From Margaritispora aquatica (taxonomy: Eukaryota > Ascomycota > Leotiomycetes > Helotiales > Discinellaceae), in the NCBI GenBank assembly GCA_007644065.1, contig VJWN01000012.1, forward strand, positions 299,758 through 363,757: a DNA stretch of 64,000 nt. Direction: 5' to 3'. Made by a program: the position numbers and the translations under genes. Shown here piece by piece: positions 31,401 to 44,019 of this stretch. The notes under the pieces were generated by a model. It saw only the letters and a program-made list of their open reading frames with translations, was not told the origin of the DNA and did not search any database. The first letter of the stretch is position 1; every line of letters begins with the position of its first letter.

Positions 31401-31844
31401 GATCAGGAACTAGTTAAGCTTGAACCTGCCACCAAAGCTGCCTTCACCAGAGCGTAAGTGTTCCATTGCAATTATTGTGGATATCGCTAACGTCTTCCCA
31501 GCTATAATTCGCGCGCTCATCCTCTACCATTCATGAAAGCAGGAACCGTTGTAGCACCACCCAAAGTGAAACAAGCAGCACCCGATCTCGAAGAAGCCTT
31601 TGAGGAAGAAGATGATGGCGAAGTCATTGCCGAGCCAAAGGAGGAGGATGAACTTGATTTGAAGAAGGACAAGTACATCAAGCAGCCCAAGGCCAAGAAG
31701 GCACCAGCGAAGAAAGCGGCACCCAAGAAGAAGGCTAAGAAGGACGAGGATGAAGACATGCTAGATGATTCGGAGGAGGAGGTTAAGCCGAAGAAGAAGG
31801 CTGCAGCAAAGAAGGCGCCTGCTAAGGGAAAGGCGAAGAAGTGA
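28479..31844 (+). CDS. RFC1: Replication factor C large subunit (RFC1)
   Basis: Largest subunit of the clamp loader that opens PCNA at primer-template junctions. Exons are 28479-28578, 28630-28681, 28726-28770, 28820-31453 and 31502-31844, giving 3174 nt and 1057 residues. The N-terminal MPADIRSFFGG matches the conserved PCNA-binding start. Residues about 20-300 are charged and disordered. A BRCT domain lies at about 316-395 (LAGMTFVFTGILETLSRED, GKVTGAPSKNTSFVV). The AAA+ module has Walker A GPPGIGKTT at about 522 and an acidic Walker B IVLIMDEVDG at about 593, then the RFC1 C-terminal domain. A Lys-rich tail with KKAPAKK-type repeats ends the protein. The three small first exons precede one long exon. 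Confidence 0.96.
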
Positions 31845-32711
31845 GTATAGAAATCGAGGAAGAGGGCCTGTGTGGAAGTTTTTTTTGTATATTTTAGCAT
31901 TTTTGGAGCATAGCGGTTGTATGATGTTTTGGGAGATAAACGAGATTATGATTGCTTGTTAGTATTTCTAATGATTTGTCATTTTCTTCCTTCATGTTCT
32001 ACTTTCAAGCCCGATTTTTCACATATACTCTATCTTCAGGATTCATATGGTAAACCTTGGGCAAACAGCTAGCAGCAAAACGATAGTTGAAGACAAAAAG
32101 GAAGAAGGGTTGTCGTCAAACCCTCACTCAAACTAACGTCCCCAAGCTTTCGCTTTGAAGTTTCTAGCATTGTCGCCCACCCTGCTATCCACAAGCTTAT
32201 CCTCATATGCACTTCCCTTTTCTTACTGAACTTAAAATATATACTTAGCATTTAGCATCAGCTCGGCAATGCTTGAAATAACTCTTGCTGCGCATTCCTT
32301 GTCATGTCTGGGTGAAACAAAAATGCTTACCTCCGAATATTGGAAGCCGCTTATTTGTCGTGTTTTTAATTGACGCTTAACTAGGTACTCGCTAATGCTC
32401 GGAAAATCTCCACAGCATAGTATATCCAAAGCCGCTTTGTTTTCTTGTGGTACCATTGAAGTCAAATCAGCCCTACGAGTATGGATGTCGAGCAATCCGG
32501 CGAGTACGCCAAGTGCGACCGTTCTTGGCCTGGCTTGCCAAGGGCGATATTTGGACCAAGAGCTCTCAGCTTTTGTTTTCAGCTTCGAAATTGCTTTTTC
32601 AGCCACTCTTCGGAGGTAGACCATTGAGAGGAATGATGGATTACTTAACTGGGGTTTGCTGTTGCAGGGTCAGAGTATCTCTAGCGAACTCAACCTCTTT
32701 CTTTTAGGAAA
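31845..32711. other. RFC1 3' flank and calpain-like gene upstream region
   Basis: A 130-codon frame on the minus strand (32624-32232, starting MVYLRRVAEKAISKLKTKAE) covers half of this interval. It looks moderately protein-like but matches nothing I know and overlaps the expected promoter of the downstream gene. I list it as possible rather than as a gene. Confidence 0.35.
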
Positions 32712-34255
32712 ATGGATATAAGCAAGAAGCCAGTGACGTATTTCCAAATCGAAGATGAAGACAGCGCAAGACTCATTAATCAACAAAGACGATCCGTAAA
32801 GTCGAGGTCCTCGCGAAGCCCGGCGTGCACTCGTGTTTTGTGGATAGTTGGAGCCCTCATCGTCCTCGTTGTCGCATATGTTGGCGGACTCCTGACAGAA
32901 TGGCGACTCGGACCGTTGGGGAATCGATTTCACAGCGATAACAAAAACCTCACCCAAACTGATGGGAAGACTGTGTTCCGGGATCTGGGCATACGAAACG
33001 GCACCTTCATGCCTGGAGGAACGAACAGCAGCGCATCAGATATCAAGAAGTCCAATGCAACCAGCGGAGGAGGATTCGGTCTTACTGGCCCACCACTCAT
33101 CGACACGACCGACGACCCGACCAAGAACCCCGCTGCCATCGTGCCTGATAACGCAGCGTGCACTTTTCGCCCCATGTCGCATCTCGGGTTTGACGGGTCT
33201 ATGCCGTTTGGGGATCTCAGGCGGAAGGACAATCGCATCGAGAGAGAAGATGTGCTTCAAGGTGGTCTCGGTGACTGTGGGTTGATCGCGTCGATCCTGG
33301 CTCTCATTTGCGTTGGAATGCAGATTGAGCTGCACGCCGCTATGCTGCAGGTTGGAAATGCGCTGGAGGCAAGGTTCAGGTCTCCGATCCAGAAGGGATC
33401 GAAGTGGACTTATGTCACTGATGTGGTGAAGATTGATGATACACTGCAAAGGACTGCGCTGTGCGATAATTTGCCAGCGGGAACGCAATGCTATGAGGCG
33501 GTTGCGAAGTCTGGTTGTAGATGGTATCTAGCAGCTGTGCCGCCGAGTGTAGAGCCACAGGCTATGTATGTGCCTCTGCTGGAGAAAGCGTAAGTGTGCC
33601 TATATTCTATTTCTCGCTTATTCATTTTAAGCACTATTCCACCTTTCCCATAATGCCAGGTACTAATGATCCGCGCAGATGGGCAAAATACGCTGACGCC
33701 AACCCTTCCACGCACAAACGAGAAGGCGTCCGAACAAAACTCGGCTATCCCGGCCTCGAAGGTGTCGACGAGAGTCTCGTCCTGCAATCCCTCACCGGCC
33801 GCCGCGCAGTCGACATCGTGCGCAAAACAGCTGGCGTCGACACCACTATCGGCGGCCACATCGTCGTGTGTCTGCAGAACCCACGCATGCCCTGTGTAGT
33901 CGGGACGCCAAGTCTAGACGTCGGCATCAAGCTGGCTCGGCGAGCAGGCGCACCCGGCGCGGCGCCGGGTTTTTCCTCAAGTGCTGATGCGAAGAAGCAT
34001 TTGTATACCATCACGGAAGACATCACGAAGCGTGTCTTCACCCTCGTGCCACAACATGCGTATGCGCTTGATGTGGAGAATTCGCCAACGGGAGGCAAGG
34101 CGTTTGATGATATTGATGTGACGATCATCAATCCGTGGGGGTACAATTTTGATACGGAGGGGAAGCAGGTTGGTGCTTCGGTGACAATGAGGCTTAAGAC
34201 GCTAGCTTCGATTGTGAATACGGTTAGGAGTGTGAAGCGTGAGGATGCGCCATGA
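32712..34255 (+). CDS. Calpain-like cysteine protease with type II membrane anchor
   Basis: Exons 32712-33589 and 33679-34255 (GTAAGT to CAG) give 1455 nt and 484 residues. The N-terminal 40 residues are hydrophilic and basic near the membrane (RRSVKSRSSRS). One hydrophobic span follows (about 42-61, VLWIVGALIVLVVAYVGGLL), with no cleavage site, so the rest should face the lumen or outside. Four N-glycosylation sequons come next (Asn79, 96, 105, 115). The catalytic part has DVLQGGLGDCGLIASI (Cys189), the calpain-style PLLEKAWAKY, LTGRRAVDIV, QHAYALD (His419) and INPWG (Asn444), so the C2-family triad is complete. The usual GDCW is GDCG. Known fungal calpains such as PalB/Rim13 are cytosolic. 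Cysteines at 150, 251, 260 and 269 could form disulphides. Substrate unknown. Confidence 0.88.
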
Positions 34256-35651
34256 GGAGACTGCTGTGTAGCAATGTCAACCTTTTTTTTTTGGAGGCGG
34301 TCTTTGGAAATACCAGGTCGTCCTGGGGTATCTGCTCTACCGGAAATCGTGGCGTTTACATTGGAGTTCGGCGTTTGGAGCTACATGGTAATAGTGAGTA
34401 TTTTGGTGGTGGTAATTTCACGGAACATTACGAAGCGAATACCTTGGTATTACTTCAGGGTTCCAGGCTCTCAATCTATTGCACATATACCTCACTTCTG
34501 TCATGATAACTTTGCTTCCGAATAACAATCAATTGAGTACTACTAGCTACTGATAAATATGCTCAATACTAGGTTATTGCTCTTGTCTCATCCCTCACAC
34601 TGAGAAAGCTTCGTTGTTCAGTTGATCATGAAGGCGTACCAGACACATTAATTACAAATATCAAGGACATTATTTTGCTAGACACAGAGAAATATTGAAT
34701 CAATTTTACGTTTGCGCCTTACCATTTATTGTAATACTGAGGGTTAGTCTGGGGAATTTTTAGGATCTTTGCTTCGGATCGATAAACATATTATATATAG
34801 CTTATTTCGTCAATCCATCTTAGTTTAAATATGAACTGTATACTCCATGGCCTCTAGAACACTGGTCAGAGTGAATTTGTCATGGCTAATTAGACATTAC
34901 TTGAAATAATTGCAAGTGACAGGGTTTGAGAACTTGTCGAAGTTCTCAAAAATAAGCGGATTCGTGAATTTCGCACAGAATACCTAGCGGGATGTTGTTA
35001 CGATTCTACATGAGATTGAATAACCCGAGCGTGAAGTATTCAACCAAATTTGAGTCAACTCTTCACATGCATCTGAAGAGCGTGTGGGAACGGTGACAGT
35101 ATGGTGCTCATGAAGTACTCGTGCTATCAACGCTCAAGCGAGATGTCCACCAACTATAAATACTTCGAGGCCATTATCTGTCATTCTCGTCGCTGTAGTA
35201 GTTGTGGGAACGTTAGAGCTTGGTGCAAAGAATGAACTCCGAAGAGAGTTAATCATGAACTGGCAATGAAAGAGATGATAGAACCTTTCAATTACCCGGA
35301 GCAAACTCTAGCTGTGAAACTCTCCTACCTGCTGCTGAATTAACGAGAAGTGGTCAGCCCGGAGCCATGTGGACAGGGCGCAAGCAACCTCCTATTACCC
35401 CAGCCCCACCCCCACAATCTCCCGCTCAACCTGCACATTTTCGGTATTGTGCGCAATTGTACGGCTCCATCTTCATGGATCTGACCAACCAAGAGAACCA
35501 TTAATATCCAGCGCTTCGCATTTAGCGAGGGGGGAGTAGACTGAGTATCCTTTTCGCCCGTAAAATACCGAATGCGCCGTGTGTCTACTTAAAAACAAGA
35601 TTCGTGTAATCGATCTACCCATGATTACTGAGCAACACAATTTCCATCATC
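34256..35651. other. Intergenic between tandem genes
   Basis: About 1.4 kb holding the 3' flank of the protease gene and the promoter of the reductase gene. AT-rich near 34680-34830. No gene, RNA or repeat was supported. Confidence 0.5.
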
Positions 35652-36818
35652 ATGCCTCAGCGAGCTCAACTTGTTGCTGCACAGCAGCCTCTAGTAATTG
35701 CCGATTATACCCCGCCAACACCTCAAGATGGCCAAATTCTCATCGAAATGAAAGCCACCTCATTGAATCCTTTCGACTGGAAGAGGATTGCGAAGAATAT
35801 CTTCATTCCTTCTTTCCCTTATGGTATGTCGACTCCGTTCCATCCCTCTATTCGTGGCACTGAAGGTTCTCATCAGTCCTTGGTATGGACATTGTGGGTG
35901 TCGTGTCAGACAAAGGTAATTCTACCCGCTATCAGCTAGGTGATAGAGTTATGGGAGTTAGCAAAGTTGGGAACAGCGATGCAGGATCATTCCAGACTCA
36001 TGCACTTGTCCTGGAACGAGACACTTGCTTGGTATGTTCAATCCGCTGCATTCGCTTCATTGAAGTCTCACTAAAGAGAGAAATAGATACCCGACGAGAT
36101 ATCTTTTGTCGGAGCCGCTACTATTCCCTTTGCCCTCTCGACCGCTGCATGTGCATTATATCTCTGCCTCGAAATACCGCGGCCATGGCTAACAAACAAG
36201 GAGACTTCTTCCCCGGTGTTGATATGGGTATCTCAGGCCAACTCTTCTTTATGTGTGCCTCACTAATCAGTTTGATAGGGAGCAGGTGGCAGTGTAGGAA
36301 GTTTCGCTGTTCAACTCGCCAAGGCATCAGGTTCGGAGGTCATAGCCATTTGCTCAGAGCATAGCTTCGACCAGATGAGACAGTACGGTGCGGACGTGGT
36401 TTTGGCACCATCGAATCCCGAAACGATCCCTCAAATCCAGAAATCGTATCCAAACTTGGGTCTAGCGCTCGATCTCGTCGTAAATGAGAGTAGCGTTTCC
36501 AGCTGTATTAGCTGCTTAGGCGCTGAGGCTGGCATCGTGGCTACTACTATCATGTACACGGATTCGCAGGTTAGAGAGAAAGTTGCATTCAAGCAGGTAT
36601 TCTCCGGCGCGATTCAGGGAGCTAGAATGGGACCTGGTGTCGATGAAACAGGCTTAGAGTTGGGAAAACAGATGTGGCAGCACCTACCAACTCTTATAAA
36701 AGAGAAGAAGATCCAAAATGTTCAATACGAGGTTATTGGTGGTCTCGAAATGGTCCAGAATGGGCTCGAGCGCCTCCAAGAAGGCAGGTATAAAGCAAAA
36801 TTGGTTGTCGAGATTTAG
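35652..36818 (+). CDS. MDR-family enoyl/quinone reductase
   Basis: Medium-chain dehydrogenase/reductase that would use NADPH to reduce an enoyl or quinone double bond. Exons are 35652-35823, 35877-36031, 36087-36227 and 36279-36818, giving 1008 nt and 335 residues. The N-terminal GroES-like domain has ATSLNPFDWKRI, GMDIVGVVSDKG and YQLGDRVMG. The Rossmann motif GAGGSVGSFAVQLAKASGSE starts the cofactor domain. The tail YEVIGGLEMVQNGLERLQEG and GRYKAKLVVEI is typical. Zinc ligands of alcohol dehydrogenases are absent, as in quinone oxidoreductases and trans-acting enoyl reductases of polyketide pathways (LovC group). No polyketide synthase is nearby, so a role in secondary metabolism is not supported. 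Confidence 0.88.
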
Positions 36819-39800
36819 AGCATATTAGAGAAGTTGTTTATAGGATTGTATTGTTCTCCATCCATACACCATGAATTGTTTCGATCACATCCTATAAAAC
36901 AACGGCTCAAAGATATATCGGTTTCAGACTTCTGGCCCATCATGATCATAAAAACAAACTCATCAGATTTCAGGCGAGTTAATATTTTGTGCTATAAATA
37001 CAAAAGGGATTAAGAATCATCGATAGAGGACCACGGATAAGGCTTAGTCGTCAAGCTTGCATGTCCAATATCACGCCAACATAAAGTCTTACTAGAACTA
37101 TTCTAACCTTGACACACTACACTTCCTCACGTGGGTTACTAGCTATCAACAAGTGACTTTCGGCCTTCGCACATTCCCAAGACGCCGATATACCCGGGCG
37201 AGGAGTCAAGCTGAAGCATTCAAAATCCATGAAAGCCAGTCCCCGAGACATTTGGGCCATCTCCTGGAGGCCGAAGATTGTCAAGACTATATGTACCTGC
37301 ATAAGGAGATGTTGATGCGGGATGTGGGGTAGCGAGGTGGAGTGTGGGGTAGCGACGGGAGGACGTGGAAGAGCTCATGTACAACAAGCTCGAAGTGAGA
37401 TGAGACGAGCATACATAGAAGTCAAAATACCAAGCAACGTGAACTTCTCCGAAATTGAGTTTCCATACCTGCAGCCGACCAACAAACATGGTCAGGTCCA
37501 TGATCAAACGAATTGCCTGGGGGTGTTACAAACCCAACATGACCCCAAAAGTGTACAACGACCACCGGTTCTAGGTCTATAGGGTGCCTATTGGTTGATC
37601 CTGACTACTCTTGCTGTCCTAAATACTCCCTTTGTATATAATATTAACTGATGAGGCTGCTCCTTGATTACGCATCTATACGAATACATCTAAACGCCTA
37701 TTTTTGACTCTGCCTTTGGCGAGCGACCCGACTTTAAGAAGCCTTCAAATCGCAACCACGCCTAGGGCGGTCACGATGACCTCACAGAGCTCTATTTCGG
37801 CGACATCTCACACTTGAAACGTGTCTTCGGCAGCGAGTTTTTTTAAAACAACAATTGGACCCAATAACCTCCTCTTTGCTGATTTTGAAACCGCCTTGGT
37901 CCTCATGGCGCGCGAGATGTCTGTTCACTTTTCCAGTGATATTGGGATTCAAGACTCGCGAAAGGAAGATAGCTTCGGCACCCGGCTATGTATCTCCTAT
38001 CTACTACCAACAGTTAGCGAGAAGTATAGGACTTGAGAGAAGTGGTGGAGCCTCTTCTCACACAAGCTCTCATTGAGTATTCGGCTGTCGATCTGGATGC
38101 GTATTTTGGCGGTTTGGATATGCCCTAATATTGCCTTGTGTATATACTGTATATGCACAAAATTCGCAGCGTGCCGTTTATTCGTAAAGTACAGGAAGCG
38201 TTTGCAAAGTAGGCAGCAGACTTAGTTCATTTCGCTGATTCGTGCATTGTTTTCGGCAAGGAGGCGCTGGTCACGGACTACCGTCCTGAACTTTCGGTGA
38301 GTGTCTTGTCTCGTGTGTGTTTTGCCTGCTAACCGTTACCTCGAAGTTTGATTCTGCTTGTCAGCCAGTCTTTTATGAAGTGGGATATCAGAAAAGACCT
38401 GGAATGGGATTACTACTCATTCAAGGCCATTTTTCAAGTTGAGCTCATAAAAGATAAACCTCTACCATGAGAAACGTATTGCGAGGATTCTCGACCTCTT
38501 CAGCTACGATCGCCATAAGCTCAACGACTCGGGCTTGAATCGCTAGAAATGCGTGGAAATGCACCCTCCACACGAACGTTTGCTTCTATGAGTCGTGTCG
38601 ATCATCATCGGTTGCCATTTGCTGGAAATTTTGTAGCTAGATAATTGACGTCAACTTTGAATTTGGGATACTCTCATAACAATTTAGAATTTAGAATCAA
38701 TATGATGTACATGGTTAAAACTCTGGGAGGCTTTTTTTTACAATAAGCGAAATTCATACTGTCCCTCACAATTGTAACTACCCACTTGAGAGTAGGTATA
38801 AAAAATGTAGAACTCTCGAAGACGAATTGCAAACTTGACACTCCTTCACAACAAGCTGCATTTGCATCTTGAAGTTCGCGTTCTTTTGTGAATACTTGTC
38901 ACGTGCAGACCAGCTGGAAAGTTGAGGTTGAAACCTGAGGTTGGTGATGCTGACAGGCCTGAGTTATAAGGACGAGATAGCTTCATTTTGGCCTGGTGGC
39001 AATCATGAATGCCTCAGTAGATTGGAGATAACCAAACATGAAAACAACTATCATCATTGCATTGAAGTATTGCAAGCCTCAATTCTTTCACTCACTCATC
39101 AACATTTCTTCTTCCACATCGACTTACCCATCATGCGCAGTCCTCCTTAATGATACCGTGCACTACGACAACGATTGACTTGGCCACAATACCAAAGAGG
39201 CAGTGCAGAGCGCCTCAGCTTCTCTCATTCGACAACTCGCTTTCCCCAGCCAGAATTTCCGTACCATGAGCAAACTCGGCGAGGCTGGCTCTTGAGATTC
39301 ATGCAACCTAAGGACACCGATTAGCAATTCTCACCGGTTGTTCATATGTCCCGCAATGCTTGCTGTTGTCCACTTTGTGGCCTTTTGCTCGATGGTTTGC
39401 GGGATGGTGTGCATTTGACAGAGCTTGTGCACCCCAGGACTTAAGAGTTGTGTCGGTGTGCTTAAAAGACTCTAAGCCTTGTGTCTGACTTTGAAGCCGT
39501 CATTGCGGGGTTTTGGCGATATGGAGGGGCACTTCGTCAATAATGTCGACGGGAACTCTATGCCTTTATCATGGTGGGATCTCCATCTAAACCGATGATG
39601 AAGTTCAACAGTTTATGACAAAGTATCTTGACTCCAATGCTGTTCTTTATAATGTATTTGAATGGCCAAGATGGAAAGATGTTGGCACATGACATACACT
39701 CAAGGACTTCTAGCTTTTACTTTACGGTGCTCAACTTTTTTCATCGCCTCTGTATCTTTGGCAAGGATGTGATAACGGGATCAGAGCATTATCTTAAGGG

Positions 39801-41357
39801 GTAAGTCTTTTGCAATACTTTAGCTCCCTGTTCTGTGGCCTGCTTGGTTGGAATCATGGTTCCAAGGTCACCGTGACCTCTCGCTAAGGCAAAGCTGTAC
39901 AACTACTTGATGTCGAATGCAAAGCTAACCTTCATGGTTAGGCTCAAAATTTTAGACCATGCGACAGGCCATATCAAGGTGTCAGGGCCGCTGAAGAGCC
40001 TGAAGCAAGCTTCTCTGTGCCTCATCTCACAGCCGAGAAGCTGTTGCTGGGGCTATCGAGGCACCAATAGTTCCAAGCAGGATCCTATATCCACTTATCT
40101 GGATGCCTTGGTCTGGGCTTATGTATCAGTGATTCTCATTTCATCCAGTCTCGGAAATATCAGCTCCCCAGTGTTGAGGACTACCTGTCGGCAAAGACTC
40201 ATCCAGGACTCTTTTCATCGCTTAAGAACATTATTCGGATTTGGGTGGTTCTTTGAATGGGAGGGAGGTCGACACCCGTTGAACTCGACTTGGCCTTGGT
40301 CAAATGTGAAACCTTCAGTCTTAGGTGTGTTTTGGACGTGACATTTTCCATTCACATGTCTTCTCTTGTTTCTGAAAACTGAGATAGTCATCACATTCAT
40401 TCATTCATTCATTCATGTGCTTTTTGTGGGAGAATTTGTTCTCTATCTGCACAACACTTCGCTAGAAGGGAAGCTGACTCGAATATCTGCAGTCATTTGG
40501 GGAGTCTGTTGGATGTTTGTCTTGGCCAAATACTCCTATCAAGGTCCAACGCGTCGTCGGATAGTAGATGTAACTCCTCTGCATCTATTTCCTCGTCGAC
40601 AGGAGTCTAATGTTGGTTTGGAACGAGAGCAATACCCATCAGGTATGTGAATTGATATTTCAATATCCTATTGTTTGTCGCATCTCTTTTGGCGAGTACA
40701 TTCACTTGTCAAATTTCTGGTGAATTTGTGTTTGCATTTTCGCTAGCAAGATTGATATCCGCTTTGGAACGTTGCCTTGAGCGACGGATCGCATACGCAA
40801 ATTCACCTACAAACCATTCGTGACAATTTATATCACACCAACTCTCTAGAAACTTTACAACCTTTCTCTTCATTGTGAAATCATTAATACTCGTGGAGGC
40901 CTCCCAACTTCGGTTAACGTTGGTTGAGCGGGCTTTTCCCAAGTTCGTCGCGTCACTAGCACGCGCCGGAGTGATCCGATCGAACTGGCCACAAGATTAC
41001 CCTTCAATCACTCTTTAATTCTAACAGAATCAACTTCACAGGCACAGAAGCCCAAACAATTAAAGAAGAGCCTTCCTTCGAGTACCCAGTCAATCATTCG
41101 GGGATATCACGGTGTGACTGCGACAACAAAGCGGCAAGGCATCCACGAGACGAGCCCTACCACCAATACGCCCACCAGGCTACACGACAGCCAATTCTGA
41201 CAACGCAAAGACAAGATCTTCGCCATCTATCCTTCCAGGCAGAAGCCTCGCATTACAGTGCTCGTACCGCAGGTGAGTCATCATTCCTATTTTCGGTGGG
41301 TTCGAGCCTTGGAGATGACATGTGACTGATTGTGGCTCCGTCCTAGTCACCCCCGCG
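36819..41357. other. 4.5-kb gene-poor region with possible coding relics
   Basis: No intact gene was found. Fragments look formerly coding. At about 38150-38300 a plus frame reads MHKIRSVPFIRKVQEAFAK, stop, then CIVFGKEALVTDYRPELS. At about 38460-38560 YHEKRIARILDLFSYDRHKL occurs after a frame change. At 39600-39790 segments such as DEVQQFMTKYLDSNAVLYN and LCIFGKDVITGSEHYLKG appear. The two IVFGKEALVT and CIFGKDVITG pieces may be copies of one motif. A CATT microsatellite lies at 40394-40416. The 3' end, before 41358, is the promoter and long leader of the C2H2 gene. Confidence 0.4.
40394..40416. repeat. (CATT)n microsatellite
   Basis: Five to six tandem CATT units, seen directly, in non-coding DNA. 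Confidence 0.9.
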
Positions 41358-42743
41358 ATGTCTAACCTTCAGAGGAATGGCTACCTAGTCCAGAGTGAGG
41401 CTACTAATAAGGACGAGATACCCGACTCAGGAGTAGAAGAGAACCAAGGTACGTATCTTAATGCTCAGCTGAACTGCGCATACTCGGCCAAAATTGCGAA
41501 GCTGATTCCGATGCGCAGTTGTAGAATCAAGTGTGGCGTTTCACCAGCCACAAAATTTGCATTTGTCACCCCAAATCTCAGGCTTCCATCGTGATCCGAA
41601 CGAGCAGCATTACGACGTCGATCGCCCCCATAACGGTCAATACCATCATAGCGAAGCCTACGAAGGTGTTTATACATCCAGTCCAAGTCACCAAGATCCT
41701 ATAATTGCAATGTCTCTCTACGAAGGCACTCCGTTTCAAGGCTATCCCACGACGATGATGCAAGATCCAAACCAGGATCAAGAAGACATTCAGCATCATC
41801 ACCACCGATATCCGACGCCTCCTGTTCCTATGGGCGATAATACATACAATTCCCAATCTATAGATGCAGCTGCAGCACTGAGTATCGAGGATCTGCAAGA
41901 ACTGCAACAGCACCAGAAGGAGGACTCGGACCCACCAAGTCCTGGGCGATCGAAGCCTATCCCAAAGCCAGATCGTGAAATTACAAAGGACGAGGAAGGA
42001 CGCTACATATGTAATTGGGTTGGTGGATGCACTGAGGATGTGAAGACTTTCAACAGGAGATGCGAATGGAATAAGGTTGGTTCTCTATTCACCCCTCCCT
42101 TGATGCAGCAGTAAAGCTAACATTACAATAGCATATGGACAAGCACGACCGGCCTTATAAGTGTCCTGCCGATGGCTGCGAAAAGCTTCCTGGATTCACA
42201 TACTCTGGCGGACTTCTGAGACACCAAAGAGAAGTACACAATCTTCATGGTGGCCCCAAAAAGCAACTGAACTGCCCTCATCAAACTTGCAAACGCTTCT
42301 CAGGAAAGGGCTTCTCGCGACAGGAAAACTTGAACGAGCATCTCCGACGTGTACACACTGATGGATCTGAAATCATGCTCCAATCACCCAATGGCAACAA
42401 CGGCAATATTAACAACGTCAACAACAGTCTAAATCTCAACAACGGCATGAACATGGGCATTGTCGGAACAGGCGAGGAGACTGAGGATGAAGTCGATGCC
42501 CGATCGGGGATGAAAAGAAAGCGAACCATGAACATGGCGCAATCTGATGAGAGTGTCGAGATCCGACAGGAGATGGCACGCCTACGGAATGAGAACGAGC
42601 AGCTAAAGAAGCAGAGCGAGAACATGTCTTTGCAGATTGCGCAACTGCAGACTATGGTTAGTGGAGCTCTCCGCTCACAACTACAACAGCAGCAGCAACA
42701 CAACGGCTCCTCCCACCAGGCTCCTCAAGCGTCAATGATGTAA
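41358..42743 (+). CDS. C2H2 zinc-finger transcription factor with C-terminal coiled coil
   Basis: Exons 41358-41448, 41519-42075 and 42132-42743 give 1260 nt and 419 residues. The N-terminal half is Gln/His/Pro-rich, as in activation regions. Three zinc fingers lie at about residues 200-300: YICNWVGGCTED...CEWNKHMDKH, YKCPADGCEKLPGFTYSGG with LLRHQREVH, and LNCPHQTCKRFSGKGFSRQ with LNEHLRRVH. An Asn-rich linker follows, then a leucine-heptad helix (RLRNENEQLKKQSENMSLQI) and a Gln-rich end. Nuclear DNA-binding regulator by family; targets unknown. The first exon was chosen because it splices in frame (GTACGT to CAG) into the long second exon, and the third intron joint restores the finger linker HMDKHDRPYKC. 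Confidence 0.88.
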
Positions 42744-44019
42744 ACTGCACATCTCGTAAATATGGATTTAATCTCTGAATTGCGGCGTTCAGGCGTGCAA
42801 GGCTCTCTGTATTACTCTTCTTCCACCTCTCTAATATCTCATATATCGGCGCATCCGGGGACCAAGCTTAAATCGACATCGCATTTGCATTGGGGAGGGG
42901 TTTAATTTTCACGACTCTATGGACATTGACTGGCTTGGCTGGTGCCTGGCTGGTTTGAGGTTTTGAGCCAGGCGTTTGTGGCGTTTTGGGACAACATCAT
43001 ACCATAGTGCTTTACTTGCTACATCATGAGAAACAGGGCGGGTGCGCGAGCGAGAGGATGAGGAGACTGAAGAGTGAATAGCCATATTTCTGCTCGATCT
43101 TAGCTCGAGGAAGGGGCTTGGGAGGGACTTTTTGCTTGATCCTACCTTGCCGTATATTCTAGCGATTCATCATAAGAAATATATGAATCACCGGTATCAT
43201 GCATATGTATCTATAAATGACTCCAATCTAAGCTAAATGACAATAGAACTAGAATGTACCTTGGTCCGATGATGCCCTTCATGTGTGAGGCTTCCAGAAT
43301 CCCCTTATGAGTCCTTGAACCATACTGTGTTGTTTCTGACATCCAAACTAGTACCAGCTCCCGAGAGGATAGAGAGAATAGTGAGCAATGTGGATGATCA
43401 TAACTTGGCATAGAAGATACCTACCTACCTAAGGTACCTAAAGTAGGCTGCCAATTGTGGTCCTTAGCCTCGCCCCTTAATCAAGCGAAGGGAGCCTACC
43501 TGCCTGAGGTTAGGAGATTGATATTTCGAGGCATTGAGGCATCGAGCCAGAAGTGAGATCTGTATATATCTATATACATATACTGAGGTAAGATCTTACC
43601 TTACATGCATGAGCCATATTCTAGGTTATGGTTGGGTTTAATCGGCTCACCTATTCTTCTCGAGGTCCTGCTAACAAATAATAGCGTTCTCTGCATTGGA
43701 GCGGTTTCGGAATAGTGATGTGATGTATTCTTATCCATGCGATATATTACCTGCTTCTGCTTCCCTGCCAAAATACCTTGCCTCTCTTTGTTTTACTTAT
43801 AACTTATCTGCCTTCATTTTTGTGCCTCGGGCAGATGGTAGATCACGGAGTGAACAGCTCAACTGATGATGCCGTTGACATAGTTGTCACTCAATAAATA
43901 CACTTTTTTATACTAATTTCATTCTTTTTGTTATTCTATTTGCACGGCTATAAACCTAACCTCCAATGTTCCGCTTCCAAAAATCATCATCGTCATATAC
44001 AGTCACCTAGATGCCCCAT
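42744..44019. other. Convergent 3' flanks of C2H2 and transketolase genes
   Basis: About 1.3 kb between two gene ends with GGTACCT- and TACCTTAC-like pyrimidine/purine patches near 43420-43620. No gene was supported. Confidence 0.45.

Noticed and set aside
35652..36818. Reductase as part of a polyketide gene cluster
   Set aside because: No polyketide synthase, transporter or tailoring genes lie nearby.
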